Source of the DNA: Chloroflexota bacterium
Lineage (GTDB): Bacteria; Chloroflexota; Dehalococcoidia; Lucifugimonadales; Lucifugimonadaceae
Reading direction: 5' to 3'
Assembly: GCA_029262735.1 (NCBI GenBank)
Contig: JAJCYY010000045.1
Location: 26,479 to 90,478, forward strand
Length of the DNA: 64,000 nucleotides
A program made the translations under genes and the position numbers. The notes beneath the pieces are model-generated. The model worked only from the letters and a program-made list of their open reading frames with translations, was not told the origin of the DNA and searched no databases. Shown piece by piece: positions 27,863 to 36,495 of this stretch. The stretch's first letter is position 1. Each line of letters opens with the position of its first letter.

Positions 27863-28057
27863 TTACTTCCAGAATCCGTTAACTATGAGCGGTACCGGAC
27901 TGTCAACTGGGCGTCGGATTGAAGTCTCTACAGCAGCAAATTGCTCTGTGACCTCTTTGCGCTCATCGTCAGTCAGATCCACGGACATGAGATACGCCCC
28001 GATGTCAGGACGGTCGGATCCTTCTAGAGTGCGAATATTGCCGATGGTCTTGGTCAT
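27863..28057 (-). CDS. Candidate ComX-like pheromone precursor peptide
   Basis: The 64-residue open frame has a good RBS (GAGG 9 bases before the ATG) and ends PLIVNGFWK, with one Trp two residues from the end. ComX precursors are 55-75 residues long with a prenylated Trp close to the C-terminus (for example GIFWEQ). Immediately downstream, in the same frame after the TAA, is the ComQ-like transferase, and the ComP/ComA-like pair is divergent. The peptide has no signal sequence, like ComX, whose export needs no standard signal. The N-terminal part shows no clear similarity to Bacillus ComX. The function is inferred from context and the Trp tail. Confidence 0.6.
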   Translation of the reverse strand: MTKTIGNIRTLEGSDRPDIGAYLMSVDLTDDERKEVTEQFAAVETSIRRPVDSPVPLIVNGFWK

Positions 28058-28187
28058 TCTGATATGCCTCAGTTACTAGGGCAGTTTCAACTCTAGCCAC
28101 ATCTGGCAGAGTACGCCACCTTTTACCGTGTTCTCTGCCTGTTGTCAACTTGCACATCATCCCAGTTCACCTGATATCCCGGCGGTG

Positions 28188-28510
28188 TCAGAGGGACGAT
28201 GGCTTCTTGACCGCTGCGTAGCGGCCGATCTTGAGATATCCACCGAGCAAAGAATCAGCGAACGACTTCAGACGGCCGACGTTATTGTTCTCGTAATCGG
28301 TGAGGCCGATTTCACGCCTTTTGTGAACCAGCCGTTCGTAGCCAGCAGCGATCAGGTACCCGTTAGGCAGGATTCCCTCTTCAAGGTACTCAGACTCTGT
28401 GACTTCGAGACCCGCGCCTTCCGGCTTGCTGGTGTTGCGCCGATATAGAATGGCTCAGTATGCACGTCGTAGTAGGAACTGACCTTTGCGGCGTGCGAAG
28501 AAATTGTCAT
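28188..28510 (-). pseudogene. Frameshifted small ORF in the comX/comP interval
   Basis: From an ATG at 28508-28510 the frame reads MTISSHAAKVSSYYDVHTEP and on to about 28420. The neighbouring frame then continues with coding-like sequence (LEVTESEYLEEGILPNGYLI, later YENNNVGRLKSF) to a TGA at 28188-28190. Together they would make about 107 residues. I do not recognise the protein. Only this ORF and a GC-rich stretch with nested GGCCAGT repeats at 28.59 kb were seen in the 780-base gap. Confidence 0.35.
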
Positions 28511-28837
28511 TTTCGTAGCTATCCCGTTCGAGCCATACGACACCAGGACAGATAAAATCCTGGTCAACCCGGTTGGATTGCCTGTTGGCCAGTTGGCCCG
28601 TCGGCCAGTCGGAAATTCGGATACTACAGGAGTGATGACTGCCCGTCGGAATCCTGCCAGAGCGCCTCACCTCACCGTGAGAGCCAACACCAAGACCAGA
28701 ACATACGGACACGCGTTCGATTCTGGTGAGCACGCGCAGTTCCGGGCCCTGTTGCGTAGCTAGAGTGAGTCTGATGAGTTTGGCCTACCGGCTTCTCAAA
28801 AGGACCACGCGGAAGGGCAACGCGGTAACGCCTCCAG

Positions 28838-31156
28838 ATGGACATTCTGTTACGGGCCAGGGTCCGACAGGCAACCTGGCTTTTCCTGATATTCGCATAC
28901 ATCGTCGCGTTCATCGGTGGTGTGTATGGCGTATCGACGCGCCCTTCGGTGGGCGCTGACTTCGAGGTCTCCGGCTCAGAACTTGTAATCACCGACTTCA
29001 AGCCCGGCAGCAACCTCTGGATCGAGGGCGCACGCGTCGGCGATGTGGTTGAACTGATAAACGGATCATCTGCCGTGACCGCCTATGAGTCCGGCTCGAA
29101 GATCGACCACCTCTCCTACAGGTCTGCAGATTCGTCCCCTGGTGACCCGCTCACCAAGGTCGATGTTGTGGTGCCGCCGACTTCGCTTGTAAATGCGGCG
29201 ATCAGCCTGAACCTGTTGGGACTGGCGTTCGCGGTGATGGCTGTTTTGATCTATCTAAGGGCGAAGCGTTCGTCGGAAACGGTGCTCTTCGCCCTGATGG
29301 CAATGTCTGCCGCCACCACCCTCGCCATTGGCCCCTCTGCGGCGCAGATCTGGGGCAGCGTCGCAATGGACACCTCGATCTACGTTGGATCGACGATGTT
29401 TCTTGCCTTCTTCATAAGTTTTACCCTGTCAGACTCGGAGCGCAGTGACTGGCTCAAGACATGGTTGCCAGAGCTGACGATCGGTGTCTCCGTGCTTATG
29501 GTGGCAGCCTGGATCCTGACGGCCGCAGGTCTGGTGGACCTCTATCCGATACTGCAGCCGGGCGGGCTTATTCTGCTTGCGGGTGCGTTTCTCGGCGCCG
29601 TTGGCCTGCTGATTTACAGGCTCCGCACCGCCGACAGAGAGAGCCAGGAGCAGCTCCGTGTAGTCACACTTGGTACCGTGATCGGGCTGGTGCCGTTCTT
29701 CTGGCTCACCGCGATTCCATTGATCGTGACGGGGAAGGAAATCCTTACGGGTGAGGTATCTGTCCTCGGCCTGGTCCTCATACCTGTCTCATTCGGCTAC
29801 GCCATCGCAAAGCACGACCTCATGGGCATCAGGCGCCTCTTCCACCGTGGTGCCGCTTACGCCATCATCTCCGCCGCCATCATCGTCGTCTACGGCACAA
29901 TCCTGACCGGCCTGAACCTTCTTGCTCCTGACAGCGAGGCTCTCGGTCCAATACAGGGTGCGCTGCTCGTCCTCATGTTCGCAGGCGCACCGATGCTTTC
30001 GTCCGTGCGGCGCAGTGCGCTTCGACTCGTAGACCGGGTTTTGTATGAAGGGGCCGTCACGCAGGAAGACCTCGTCAGCGCCATAAGCACTGTGTCCGCC
30101 AACGAGACGGAAACCGAGCGCGTGCTCGAGCGAGCGATGTCGTACACCGGCCAGGGTTTCGACGTGGAGTACGCAGTCTTCATCGCATTCAATGAGATCG
30201 AGACCACTATCGAACACGCTTACAACAGGCCTGATTCGGAGGTGCTGGAGGCGATTCGCAAAATCCAGAAGCAAGACTCCCGAGGCGCCAGGAGATCGGT
30301 GCTGCCTGGCACGGACCAGAGCATCCTGATTGGCACGCTGCGCGAGGTCGGCAGGAAGTCCCGGGCAATCGTGCTCGGTCCGAAGGTGAGCGGAGACGTC
30401 TTCACGGACGAAGAGGTGAGCCTGCTCGAAACGGTGACCGCAGTGGTTTCCACCGCGCTCACACGAATCCGGCTGCTTGACGAGGTGCAGGAGCAGAGCC
30501 AGCAACTCAAGAACATGGGCACCGAGATGCAAAACATCCAGGAGACGGAGCGGCAGGAAATCTCGTCATACCTGCACGATGAGCCTTTACAGAAGCTGGC
30601 ATACGTCAATTCGCGGGTACGAGAGCTCGACGTTTCTGACGATCTAAAAAAATTGCTGGACGACGTTGTCCGCGACCTGCGGGGCACATCGGCCAGCCTC
30701 AGCCCCGAGATGCTGCGCGAGCATGGGCTGCTGGCTGCCCTGAAATGGATGGTTAAGGAACAGCAGGAACGCGGGCCTTTCAGAGTGTTCTTCGGCGTAA
30801 AGGGGCTCAACGAAGGCGAGCGACTTTCTGATGATGTAGAGCTGACCATCTACAGGGCGGTACAGGAAGCGCTCAACAACTGTCGCAAGCACGCCGAAGC
30901 TAAATCGGTATGGGTAAAGCTGGAAAGATCATCTTCCGAGCTTGAGCTTGCTGTCGAGGACAACGGCATCGGAATCAAGGCCACCACGGGAGACGCGGAA
31001 GAGCGAAGTGTTGACCAGGGTCTCGGCTTACGAGGACTGAAGCAGAGGATCACGAACCTTGGCGGCTCGCTTGCCATACTGCCGCGGGCATCAAGGGGCA
31101 CCGCGTTCATCGTCAAGATCCCGGCCGTCGCGGCAGAAATTGGAGCGGCGAGCTGA
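28838..31156 (+). CDS. ComP-like membrane histidine kinase (NarL-type)
   Basis: The 772-residue protein has a first helix (residues 12-32), then an outer loop with a PDZ-like segment (GARVGDVVELINGSS, about 66-80). Seven to nine further helices follow to about residue 370, then a GAF-like region, and a HisKA_3 domain with the phospho-His in ISSYLHDEPLQKL (about 580). The ATPase domain has QEALNNCRKHAEAK, EDNGIGI and GLGLRGLKQR. One helix, a PDZ-like extracellular loop and then many helices is the layout of Bacillus ComP, the ComX receptor. It is followed 67 bases later by a LuxR-type response regulator, its obvious partner. Confidence 0.85.
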   Translation: MDILLRARVRQATWLFLIFAYIVAFIGGVYGVSTRPSVGADFEVSGSELVITDFKPGSNLWIEGARVGDVVELINGSSAVTAYESGSKIDHLSYRSADSSPGDPLTKVDVVVPPTSLVNAAISLNLLGLAFAVMAVLIYLRAKRSSETVLFALMAMSAATTLAIGPSAAQIWGSVAMDTSIYVGSTMFLAFFISFTLSDSERSDWLKTWLPELTIGVSVLMVAAWILTAAGLVDLYPILQPGGLILLAGAFLGAVGLLIYRLRTADRESQEQLRVVTLGTVIGLVPFFWLTAIPLIVTGKEILTGEVSVLGLVLIPVSFGYAIAKHDLMGIRRLFHRGAAYAIISAAIIVVYGTILTGLNLLAPDSEALGPIQGALLVLMFAGAPMLSSVRRSALRLVDRVLYEGAVTQEDLVSAISTVSANETETERVLERAMSYTGQGFDVEYAVFIAFNEIETTIEHAYNRPDSEVLEAIRKIQKQDSRGARRSVLPGTDQSILIGTLREVGRKSRAIVLGPKVSGDVFTDEEVSLLETVTAVVSTALTRIRLLDEVQEQSQQLKNMGTEMQNIQETERQEISSYLHDEPLQKLAYVNSRVRELDVSDDLKKLLDDVVRDLRGTSASLSPEMLREHGLLAALKWMVKEQQERGPFRVFFGVKGLNEGERLSDDVELTIYRAVQEALNNCRKHAEAKSVWVKLERSSSELELAVEDNGIGIKATTGDAEERSVDQGLGLRGLKQRITNLGGSLAILPRASRGTAFIVKIPAVAAEIGAAS

Positions 31157-31223
31157 CAGTGGGCAGTCCGATAAATGTGAATCGCCAATTCCAGTAAGAT
31201 AACCAAGACAACCGGAGAGTTCG

Positions 31224-31886
31224 ATGACAGTCACTGAAAAACCTTGCAAGGTAATGCTCGTCGACGATCACCCGATCGTTCGACAGGGAATGCGCGCTGC
31301 GCTGGAAGGCGCAAATCGTTTCACCATAGTCGGTGAAGCAGACAACGCAGACGACGCGATCTCAGCAATCCAGATGCTGACACCAGACCTCGTAATGCTC
31401 GACATCCGCATCAGGGGTGGTCGCAGTGGAATCGAGGTCGCAAATGAGCTGCGCGCGCTGATGCCTGACTTGAAGATCATCACGCTAACGAACCACGCGC
31501 AGGAGCCATACCTGAAGGCCATGATCGAAGCCGGCGTGGACGGATACCTGCTCAAAGACACCCCGCCAACAAAGATCCTGGAATCCATAATCAAGGTTGT
31601 CGACGGCGAACGTGTCTTCTCAGATGCGCTGCCTGATGTCAATCCGAACGCCTACATCAGGACGGAGGCGACGGGAGACCTCTCGTCAACGGAGGCCGAG
31701 ATCCTGCAGATGGTCTCGGACGGCGTGTCCAGCCAGGAAATCGCCCAGCAACTCTCTCTCGATCAGAAAGCGGTCCAGCTGAACCTCTCGCGTTCGTACG
31801 CGAAGCTCGGCGCTACAGACCGTGAAGGCGCAATCGAGAAGGCGCTCGAAGAGGGCATCATCGTTAATGATGAGATGACCGGATGA
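31224..31886 (+). CDS. ComA/NarL-type response regulator
   Basis: The 220-residue protein has a receiver domain (VMLVDDHPIVRQGM at residues 10-23, phospho-acceptor in LVMLDIRI at about Asp 60, conserved Lys in LLKDTPPTKI). A C-terminal LuxR helix-turn-helix follows (LSSTEAEILQMVSDGVSSQE, then SLDQKAVQLNLSRSYAKLGA). Its HTH is slightly unusual, with QKAVQLNLSR in place of the common TVKNHLSN. CGGAGAG precedes the ATG. It should be phosphorylated by the kinase just upstream and regulate transcription; targets are not visible. Confidence 0.92.
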   Translation: MTVTEKPCKVMLVDDHPIVRQGMRAALEGANRFTIVGEADNADDAISAIQMLTPDLVMLDIRIRGGRSGIEVANELRALMPDLKIITLTNHAQEPYLKAMIEAGVDGYLLKDTPPTKILESIIKVVDGERVFSDALPDVNPNAYIRTEATGDLSSTEAEILQMVSDGVSSQEIAQQLSLDQKAVQLNLSRSYAKLGATDREGAIEKALEEGIIVNDEMTG

Positions 31887-31913
31887 TCAGGGAATCGACC
31901 GGCGCTCCCGGAG

Positions 31914-32126
31914 CTATTCGTGTGCCGCCAGGTACTGGTGAATCAGTGTCACGGCAGTTGCGCCTTCGCCGACCGCCGAAGCGACGCGTTTGATCGACCG
32001 GCTGCGCACATCTCTGGCAGCGAACACCCCCGGCATACTGGTCGCAAGGTAGAGCGCATGAGACTGGTCGCTATCGACTTGAACACCCCCGTCCCGGTCC
32101 GTACCTCGCCGAACGGGAAGTAGCTC
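31914..32126 (-). pseudogene. C-terminal remnant of a thioredoxin-reductase-like gene
   Basis: On the minus strand 70 residues read like the end of a thioredoxin reductase: LYLATSMPGVFAARDV (usually TSVPGVFAAGDV), then SIKRVASAVGEGATAV and the stop after YLAAHE. The nucleotide-binding and CxxC parts are missing. The conserved GD is changed to RD. Upstream the sequence changes to unrelated material and then to a transposase fragment, so this is a truncated relic. Confidence 0.6.
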
Positions 32127-32287
32127 TGCGTGCCGACCACTGCTCCGAACACAACTATCGGACTACCAGACTCCAATCACGGTCTTTGAGTTCCCGACCT
32201 GTCATGGCCTCCAGATAGATGATCTTCCTATCTGCGGAATCCCGCGCCACTATCTTCAACCTGGAGTCGTCGGCAAAGGTGTAAACC

Positions 32288-32400
32288 ATGAAGTCCTACA
32301 GATGGATCGTCGGACGCAAGGCATGGCACCGACACAACCAGTATCTGAACAATCGAATAGAACAGAATCATCGGCATATCAAGCAGCGCTACTACCCGAT
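32288..32400 (+). pseudogene. Fragment of an IS6-like transposase
   Basis: Thirty-eight codons read SYRWIVGRKAWHRHNQYLNN then RIEQNHRHIKQRYYPML, matching the region around the catalytic Glu of the complete transposase at 48.2 kb (RWIVGRKALHRTSRYLNN, TEQSHRSIKQRYYPML). It is related but clearly a different element. The rest of the transposase is absent, and the fragment ends in an inverted repeat. Confidence 0.7.
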
Positions 32401-32424
32401 GCTTGATATGCCGATGGTTCTGCT
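32365..32424. repeat. Near-perfect 23-bp inverted repeat within transposase fragment
   Basis: Arms 32365-32387 and 32402-32424 are complementary with one mismatch, around a 14-base loop. The left arm is transposase coding sequence and the right arm is its inverted copy, so an inversion-duplication created the end of the fragment. Confidence 0.75.
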
Positions 32425-32617
32425 CCACTCGAACGCTGGCTCCGGACGACCACTCTTATCGTGAGGCCGCGGAAATCGAACGGCTTTAATTCTTGATGGC
32501 GTATCGGTTTTGGCAAAACTTTCACCGCTAATTTCGTGCTCCGCAGCAACCCCGGGCCACCGAACCTGTGCGGAGTCGGTCACGGGAAAACTCGGGACCG
32601 ACCCGCACAGGACCTGT

Positions 32618-33694
32618 TTACGGCCTTGCCTCCAACACCAGGTTGAACGGAGTTTCGGTCGCTCTGCGGAACTTCGTAAAGCCGCCATCGGAGCAGACTT
32701 CACCTAGCCGCGCCTCACCGGCCTGTGCGCCAATCGCTGCGCCCACTTCCTGTGACAGGGAGTTCGCAGTGCAGAAGAATGCAGAGGCTCCGTAGAAGAG
32801 CCTGCCAAGCGGGTTGTGGTTGTCCTCCGGCTTATCGCCGGCGAACGGCTCAACAAGCATCAGTGTTCCGTCTGAAGCAATCTGCTTCCTGGCATTGGCA
32901 ACCGCCCCGACCGGGTCCCCCATGTCATGAACACAGTCGAAGAAGCAGATGAGGTCGTATGGTCCGCCCGTGAACTCACTCGCCGGTGCAACCTCAAAAC
33001 TTACGCGATCTGAAACGCCGGCTCGAGCTGCCCTCTCGCGAGCGGTATTGATCGATTCGGCATGGAAGTCGAAACCTGTGAAGGAAGAGTTCGGATACGC
33101 TTCTGCCATCACGACGGCTGATGCGCCGTGACCGCAACCAACGTCGGCAACTCTCGCGCCGTTTTGGAGTTTCTCGTGAACGCCATCGAGCGCGGGTATC
33201 CAGGATTCCGTCAGGTTTGCGCGATAGCCAGGGCGGAAGAACTGCTCCGTGGCGGAGAAGAGCCGCGAATCGTGCTCGCCCCACGGAATCCCTGCGCCGG
33301 TCTTGAAGGCATCAAGCATACGCTCCTCTGCAGCCCAGATGACCGGTATGAATCCAAGGGCGCCATCGCCCATGAACACCGGGCTGTCAGAATTTGCGAA
33401 GACAAACGCCTGCTCTGGCGGCAGCTCGTATGTGCCGGCGGAAGCGTCGTACTCAACGTACCCGCCACCGGCCATGTTGTTGAGCCAGTCCCTGATGTAT
33501 CGCTCGTGCGTGTCGGTCTTCTCTGCGAGCTGGGAAGAAGTCAGTGGTCCGGCCCCGGCCATGGCCTTGTAGAGACCGAGCCGGTCGCCCAGGTAGACGA
33601 GACTGATGCTGATCGATCCTCCGAAGTCGCCGATGAACGAGCCCAGGAACGATTCCAGTTTCGCCTCATCGAGTGTCCGCTCTGCGGTGGTCAT
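32618..33694 (-). CDS. Class I SAM-dependent methyltransferase with winged-helix N-terminus
   Basis: The 358-residue cytoplasmic protein has an N-terminal helix-turn-helix dimerisation-like region (GPLTSSQLAEKTDTHERYIR at about residues 48-67). The methyltransferase domain has motif I in ARVADVGCGHGASAVVMAEA (about 180-199), then FTGFDFHAESI and DLICFFDCVHDMGDP. This layout is shared with Rv2258c-type and O-methyltransferase-like proteins. The methyl acceptor cannot be told. AGGAGA precedes the ATG by 5 bases. No obvious operon partner; degraded mobile DNA lies downstream. Confidence 0.87.
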   Translation of the reverse strand: MTTAERTLDEAKLESFLGSFIGDFGGSISISLVYLGDRLGLYKAMAGAGPLTSSQLAEKTDTHERYIRDWLNNMAGGGYVEYDASAGTYELPPEQAFVFANSDSPVFMGDGALGFIPVIWAAEERMLDAFKTGAGIPWGEHDSRLFSATEQFFRPGYRANLTESWIPALDGVHEKLQNGARVADVGCGHGASAVVMAEAYPNSSFTGFDFHAESINTARERAARAGVSDRVSFEVAPASEFTGGPYDLICFFDCVHDMGDPVGAVANARKQIASDGTLMLVEPFAGDKPEDNHNPLGRLFYGASAFFCTANSLSQEVGAAIGAQAGEARLGEVCSDGGFTKFRRATETPFNLVLEARP

Positions 33695-34137
33695 ATCGCT
33701 CTCCTATTCGTTTCCTGCCGTCCGGGACTTTCCTGGCGGCGTCGACCGTATGAATGTCAACCTGTTGGGTCGCTGATGCATGATCTGAATCGGTAGTTGT
33801 CGGAAGTAGAGTTCGAGTGGCCGCGTCGTGATCGATAGCCACATGCGGGGATACGGAGCAGAAAATCCTCATTGCCGTTGCCTCGATGTCAGATGACATT
33901 CATGTCACCTTTCGAAAAAGGCTCTATGACATGGTTCGGCCGGCAGACTGACCGAATCATTGGGGCCCGAAAGCCACATATAGATTCAGTACCGGGTTCG
34001 CGACGCCTGAATTCCGCAATTTGCGCAGTGTTCGATCATTTTGTCGTCGCTTGAAGAGTCGCCGCGAATCCTCACACAATCAACGCGGGACAGAGATTGA
34101 TTTCTTGTATGATTCAGCCACAACCAGAGGTGTTCCG
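33695..34137. other. Intergenic region without recognised gene
   Basis: These 443 bases lie between divergent genes and presumably hold both promoters. I see no gene, RNA or clear repeat. Confidence 0.4.
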
Positions 34138-34452
34138 ATGCCGCTATACGTGATCGAGCGAAATTTCGCAGACAAAATAGACACAGCAATCGAATCCGGG
34201 AAGCAGGCTTTCGAGGATGTTGTCAAGGCCAACGATGTGGCAGGTGTCGAGTGGGTGTTCTCCTTCCTGAGCGCAGACAGGAAGAAGACGTACTGTCTGT
34301 ACGAGGCCTCTAGTCCTGAGGCGATCAGAGAGGCCGCCCGACTGGCTGGTGTTCCTGCAGACGAGATCATTGAAGTGGGCCAGTTGATTCGTCCGGAGAG
34401 TTACGGACTGCACGGTGCGAAGTCAGAGATACTCAACGCGTTACCTCGCTAG
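34138..34452 (+). CDS. DUF4242 (SCO4226-like) small protein
   Basis: The 104-residue protein has the ferredoxin-like pattern of DUF4242: MPLYVIERNF at the start, GVEWVFSFLSADRKKTYCLY and the C-terminal PADEIIEVGQLIRPE. Members are small cytoplasmic proteins, some of which bind nickel; no enzyme activity is established that I know of. AGAGG lies 7 bases before the ATG. A paralogous start (MPLTIISKQFAD) appears in the 52.1 kb gene. Confidence 0.85.
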   Translation: MPLYVIERNFADKIDTAIESGKQAFEDVVKANDVAGVEWVFSFLSADRKKTYCLYEASSPEAIREAARLAGVPADEIIEVGQLIRPESYGLHGAKSEILNALPR

Positions 34453-34546
34453 GTCCGCCTCGGTCTCCAATAACAGGTGAATAGCGAATGAAAAGCCGCC
34501 TCGGCCGTTCGAGTAATGACCGAGGCGATAACGAACTTCCGCACCG

Positions 34547-34888
34547 TTAATTCGCTGCTGTGACTTTCTCCAACACGTGTTCGAGCACTTCGTTGTACTG
34601 GCCCTCAGGGCTGAACTCCACGAATGCTGCGTCCTTATCCACTTTCGCAGTGTGACCCGGATGAAGGTAGAACAACTGCCCCGCCTCCAATCGTTCATCT
34701 TTCTCACCCACATTCCCCACCAAGATCTGGCCCTTGATCAGGAATCCCCAGTGCGGGCAGGTACAGGCGTCACCCGGTAGCCCCTTAAGTAACGGCCCAA
34801 GGTCAGTGCCGGCCGGCAGCTCGACATATGCTGCGACCATGCCGCCAAATCCTCCAACCGCACTCAGGCTCGTGTCGGGCGCATCCAT
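34547..34888 (-). CDS. Cupin-domain protein with uncertain or frameshifted N-terminus
   Basis: The 113-residue protein is a single cupin: CTCPHWGFLIKGQILVGNVG (first motif region) and AGQLFYLHPGHTAKVDKDAA (second). The ATG at 34888 has no RBS. An ATG at 34918-34920 with an excellent GAGGAGG site 5 bases upstream starts MHISIEQIPVR but is out of frame by one base. The pieces join naturally at TMDAPD, so a one-base indel probably splits the true start. It precedes the DUF4242 gene in convergent arrangement. Its role is unknown. Confidence 0.72.
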   Translation of the reverse strand: MDAPDTSLSAVGGFGGMVAAYVELPAGTDLGPLLKGLPGDACTCPHWGFLIKGQILVGNVGEKDERLEAGQLFYLHPGHTAKVDKDAAFVEFSPEGQYNEVLEHVLEKVTAAN

Positions 34889-34958
34889 CGTACGGGTATC
34901 TGTTCTATTGATATGTGCATACCAGCCTCCTCATAAGCGACTCCCGTAGTCGCGAAAG

Positions 34959-36149
34959 TTATCCCCAGCGCTGTAGGTCGTCCGGGTCCAGTCCCAGAGC
35001 GAACTTCGCCACCAGCTCGTGCGTTAGGGCTGAATTAACGGGATGGATCCGACCCAGCCTGGAATCCCGGAACAGCCGCTCGAGCTCCGAACGCTTGTTG
35101 ATGGCGAATCCGCCGACCAGCTCAAGAGCCGTGTCCACGACCTTGAAGCTGCCTTCGGTCGCCGTGTACTTTGCCGAAACCACATCGCTTGCATAGTTGC
35201 GGCCTTCAACACCGTTCGACCAGTCCTGTGCCAGAGAATCGAGCTGCGGCGTGATGGAGTCGAGGATGAGACGCATCACCGCAATGCCGTGCTGAATCTC
35301 GGGGTGATGTGCCATCGAACGGCTGAGGGCGACGGAGGTCTTCCCCTTAACCGCCTCTACTGTGATGTCGAACGCCCTCTGTGCAATGCCGTAATAAACA
35401 TTCGCGAAACCGCCGAGTCCCCACATGAACAGGGCAAGGACGAACAGGTCCGCGCCTGCCAGTCCGGAGGGAATAACGCGCGGCACGTATTTATCAGGGA
35501 CGAACGTCCCGTTCAGGACCGTGTCCTGGCTCTGGGTGGCGCGCATGCCCAGCGAGTCCCAAACGTCCACGATCTCGTAGCCTTCAGCGTCCCTGGGCAT
35601 GAACGCATGCACAATCCTAAGATTGTCGGGATCGCTGGAGTCCATCGCGTGTAGCCCAAGACGCGTCCAGACCGGAGTCAGGCTGCCGAACGACTTGCGC
35701 CCGGTGAACCGCCAGCCACCGTCCACCTGTTCAGCGTTCGTTGTCGAGTACAACAACGGCACATCATTCCCACTCTCGGAGTGGCCGGCCGCAAAGATCT
35801 CGCCATCAGCTGCTTCCTTCAGAAGCCACTCAATGGAATTGTCGCCGGACCTCCAGACATCGGCACACACTCCTGTCCAGTAGATGTGCATGTTGAGCGC
35901 AACCGCGGTCGCTGGCGCGTGGTAAGCAAGCCTTCGCGTCTCCTGCATAACCTGCGCCAGGTTCATGCCGAGACCACCAAGCTCCTTCGGAACGGCCATC
36001 AGCAGGTAGCCAGCGTTCTTAAGTTCTTCGAAGTCCTCGTCGAAGAAACTGTTCTCCCTGTCGTATCGGGGAGCTCGCTCGAGGCAGCGCTGCAGAATCT
36101 CATCGCTCAGGACTGCAGTCTTCGTTTCAGTGCCGTTTACAGTGGTCAT
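34959..36149 (-). CDS. Acyl-CoA dehydrogenase family flavoprotein
   Basis: The 396-residue protein shows the family's three parts: an N-terminal helical domain (PKELGGLGMNLAQVMQETRR), a central beta domain (GWRFTGRKSFGSLTPVWTRL, DVWDSLGMRATQSQDTVLNG) and a C-terminal four-helix bundle (TALELVGGFAINKRSELERL, RDSRLGRIHPVN). The usual catalytic Glu cannot be placed with certainty, so it may be an oxidase or monooxygenase relative (DszC type) instead of a true dehydrogenase. AAGGAGAG precedes the ATG. It is followed by the small cupin gene on the same strand. Confidence 0.88.
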   Translation of the reverse strand: MTTVNGTETKTAVLSDEILQRCLERAPRYDRENSFFDEDFEELKNAGYLLMAVPKELGGLGMNLAQVMQETRRLAYHAPATAVALNMHIYWTGVCADVWRSGDNSIEWLLKEAADGEIFAAGHSESGNDVPLLYSTTNAEQVDGGWRFTGRKSFGSLTPVWTRLGLHAMDSSDPDNLRIVHAFMPRDAEGYEIVDVWDSLGMRATQSQDTVLNGTFVPDKYVPRVIPSGLAGADLFVLALFMWGLGGFANVYYGIAQRAFDITVEAVKGKTSVALSRSMAHHPEIQHGIAVMRLILDSITPQLDSLAQDWSNGVEGRNYASDVVSAKYTATEGSFKVVDTALELVGGFAINKRSELERLFRDSRLGRIHPVNSALTHELVAKFALGLDPDDLQRWG

Positions 36150-36427
36150 CGGAACTCTCCTTTTCGCCAGTTCGTATCCTGGATCCCGGTCCAGCGTTCA
36201 GTGCATACTCGATTGCTCGATTCAGGCTCTTAACTCATTTGGTGCAATAACAACGGAGTGAATGTCCGCTGCCAGAGCATCCGGGACAGACAGATCATTG
36301 CACGAATTCGCCAATACACATGGCTAGAATCGGCTAAAAAGTGACACAGGCTGCTTCGAACTCAGTTGCAGTCTCGCCGTCAGGCTCCTGCTCGGAAGCG
36401 TCAGCGGCTCAGATTCCTGACACGCTG

Positions 36428-36461
36428 ATCGGCGGCCGGATCATTGCTCCGGGCCGCCGAT
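36428..36461 (-). terminator. GC-rich stem-loop after the small membrane protein gene
   Basis: ATCGGCGGCC and GGCCGCCGAT pair perfectly over 10 bases with a 14-base loop, 34 bases after the stop of the small membrane protein gene. No T-run is present. The rest of the 346-base gap shows no gene. Confidence 0.5.
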
Positions 36462-36495
36462 TCGTACGGTCGGCGTAGCTGTCGCCTTGATTCGT

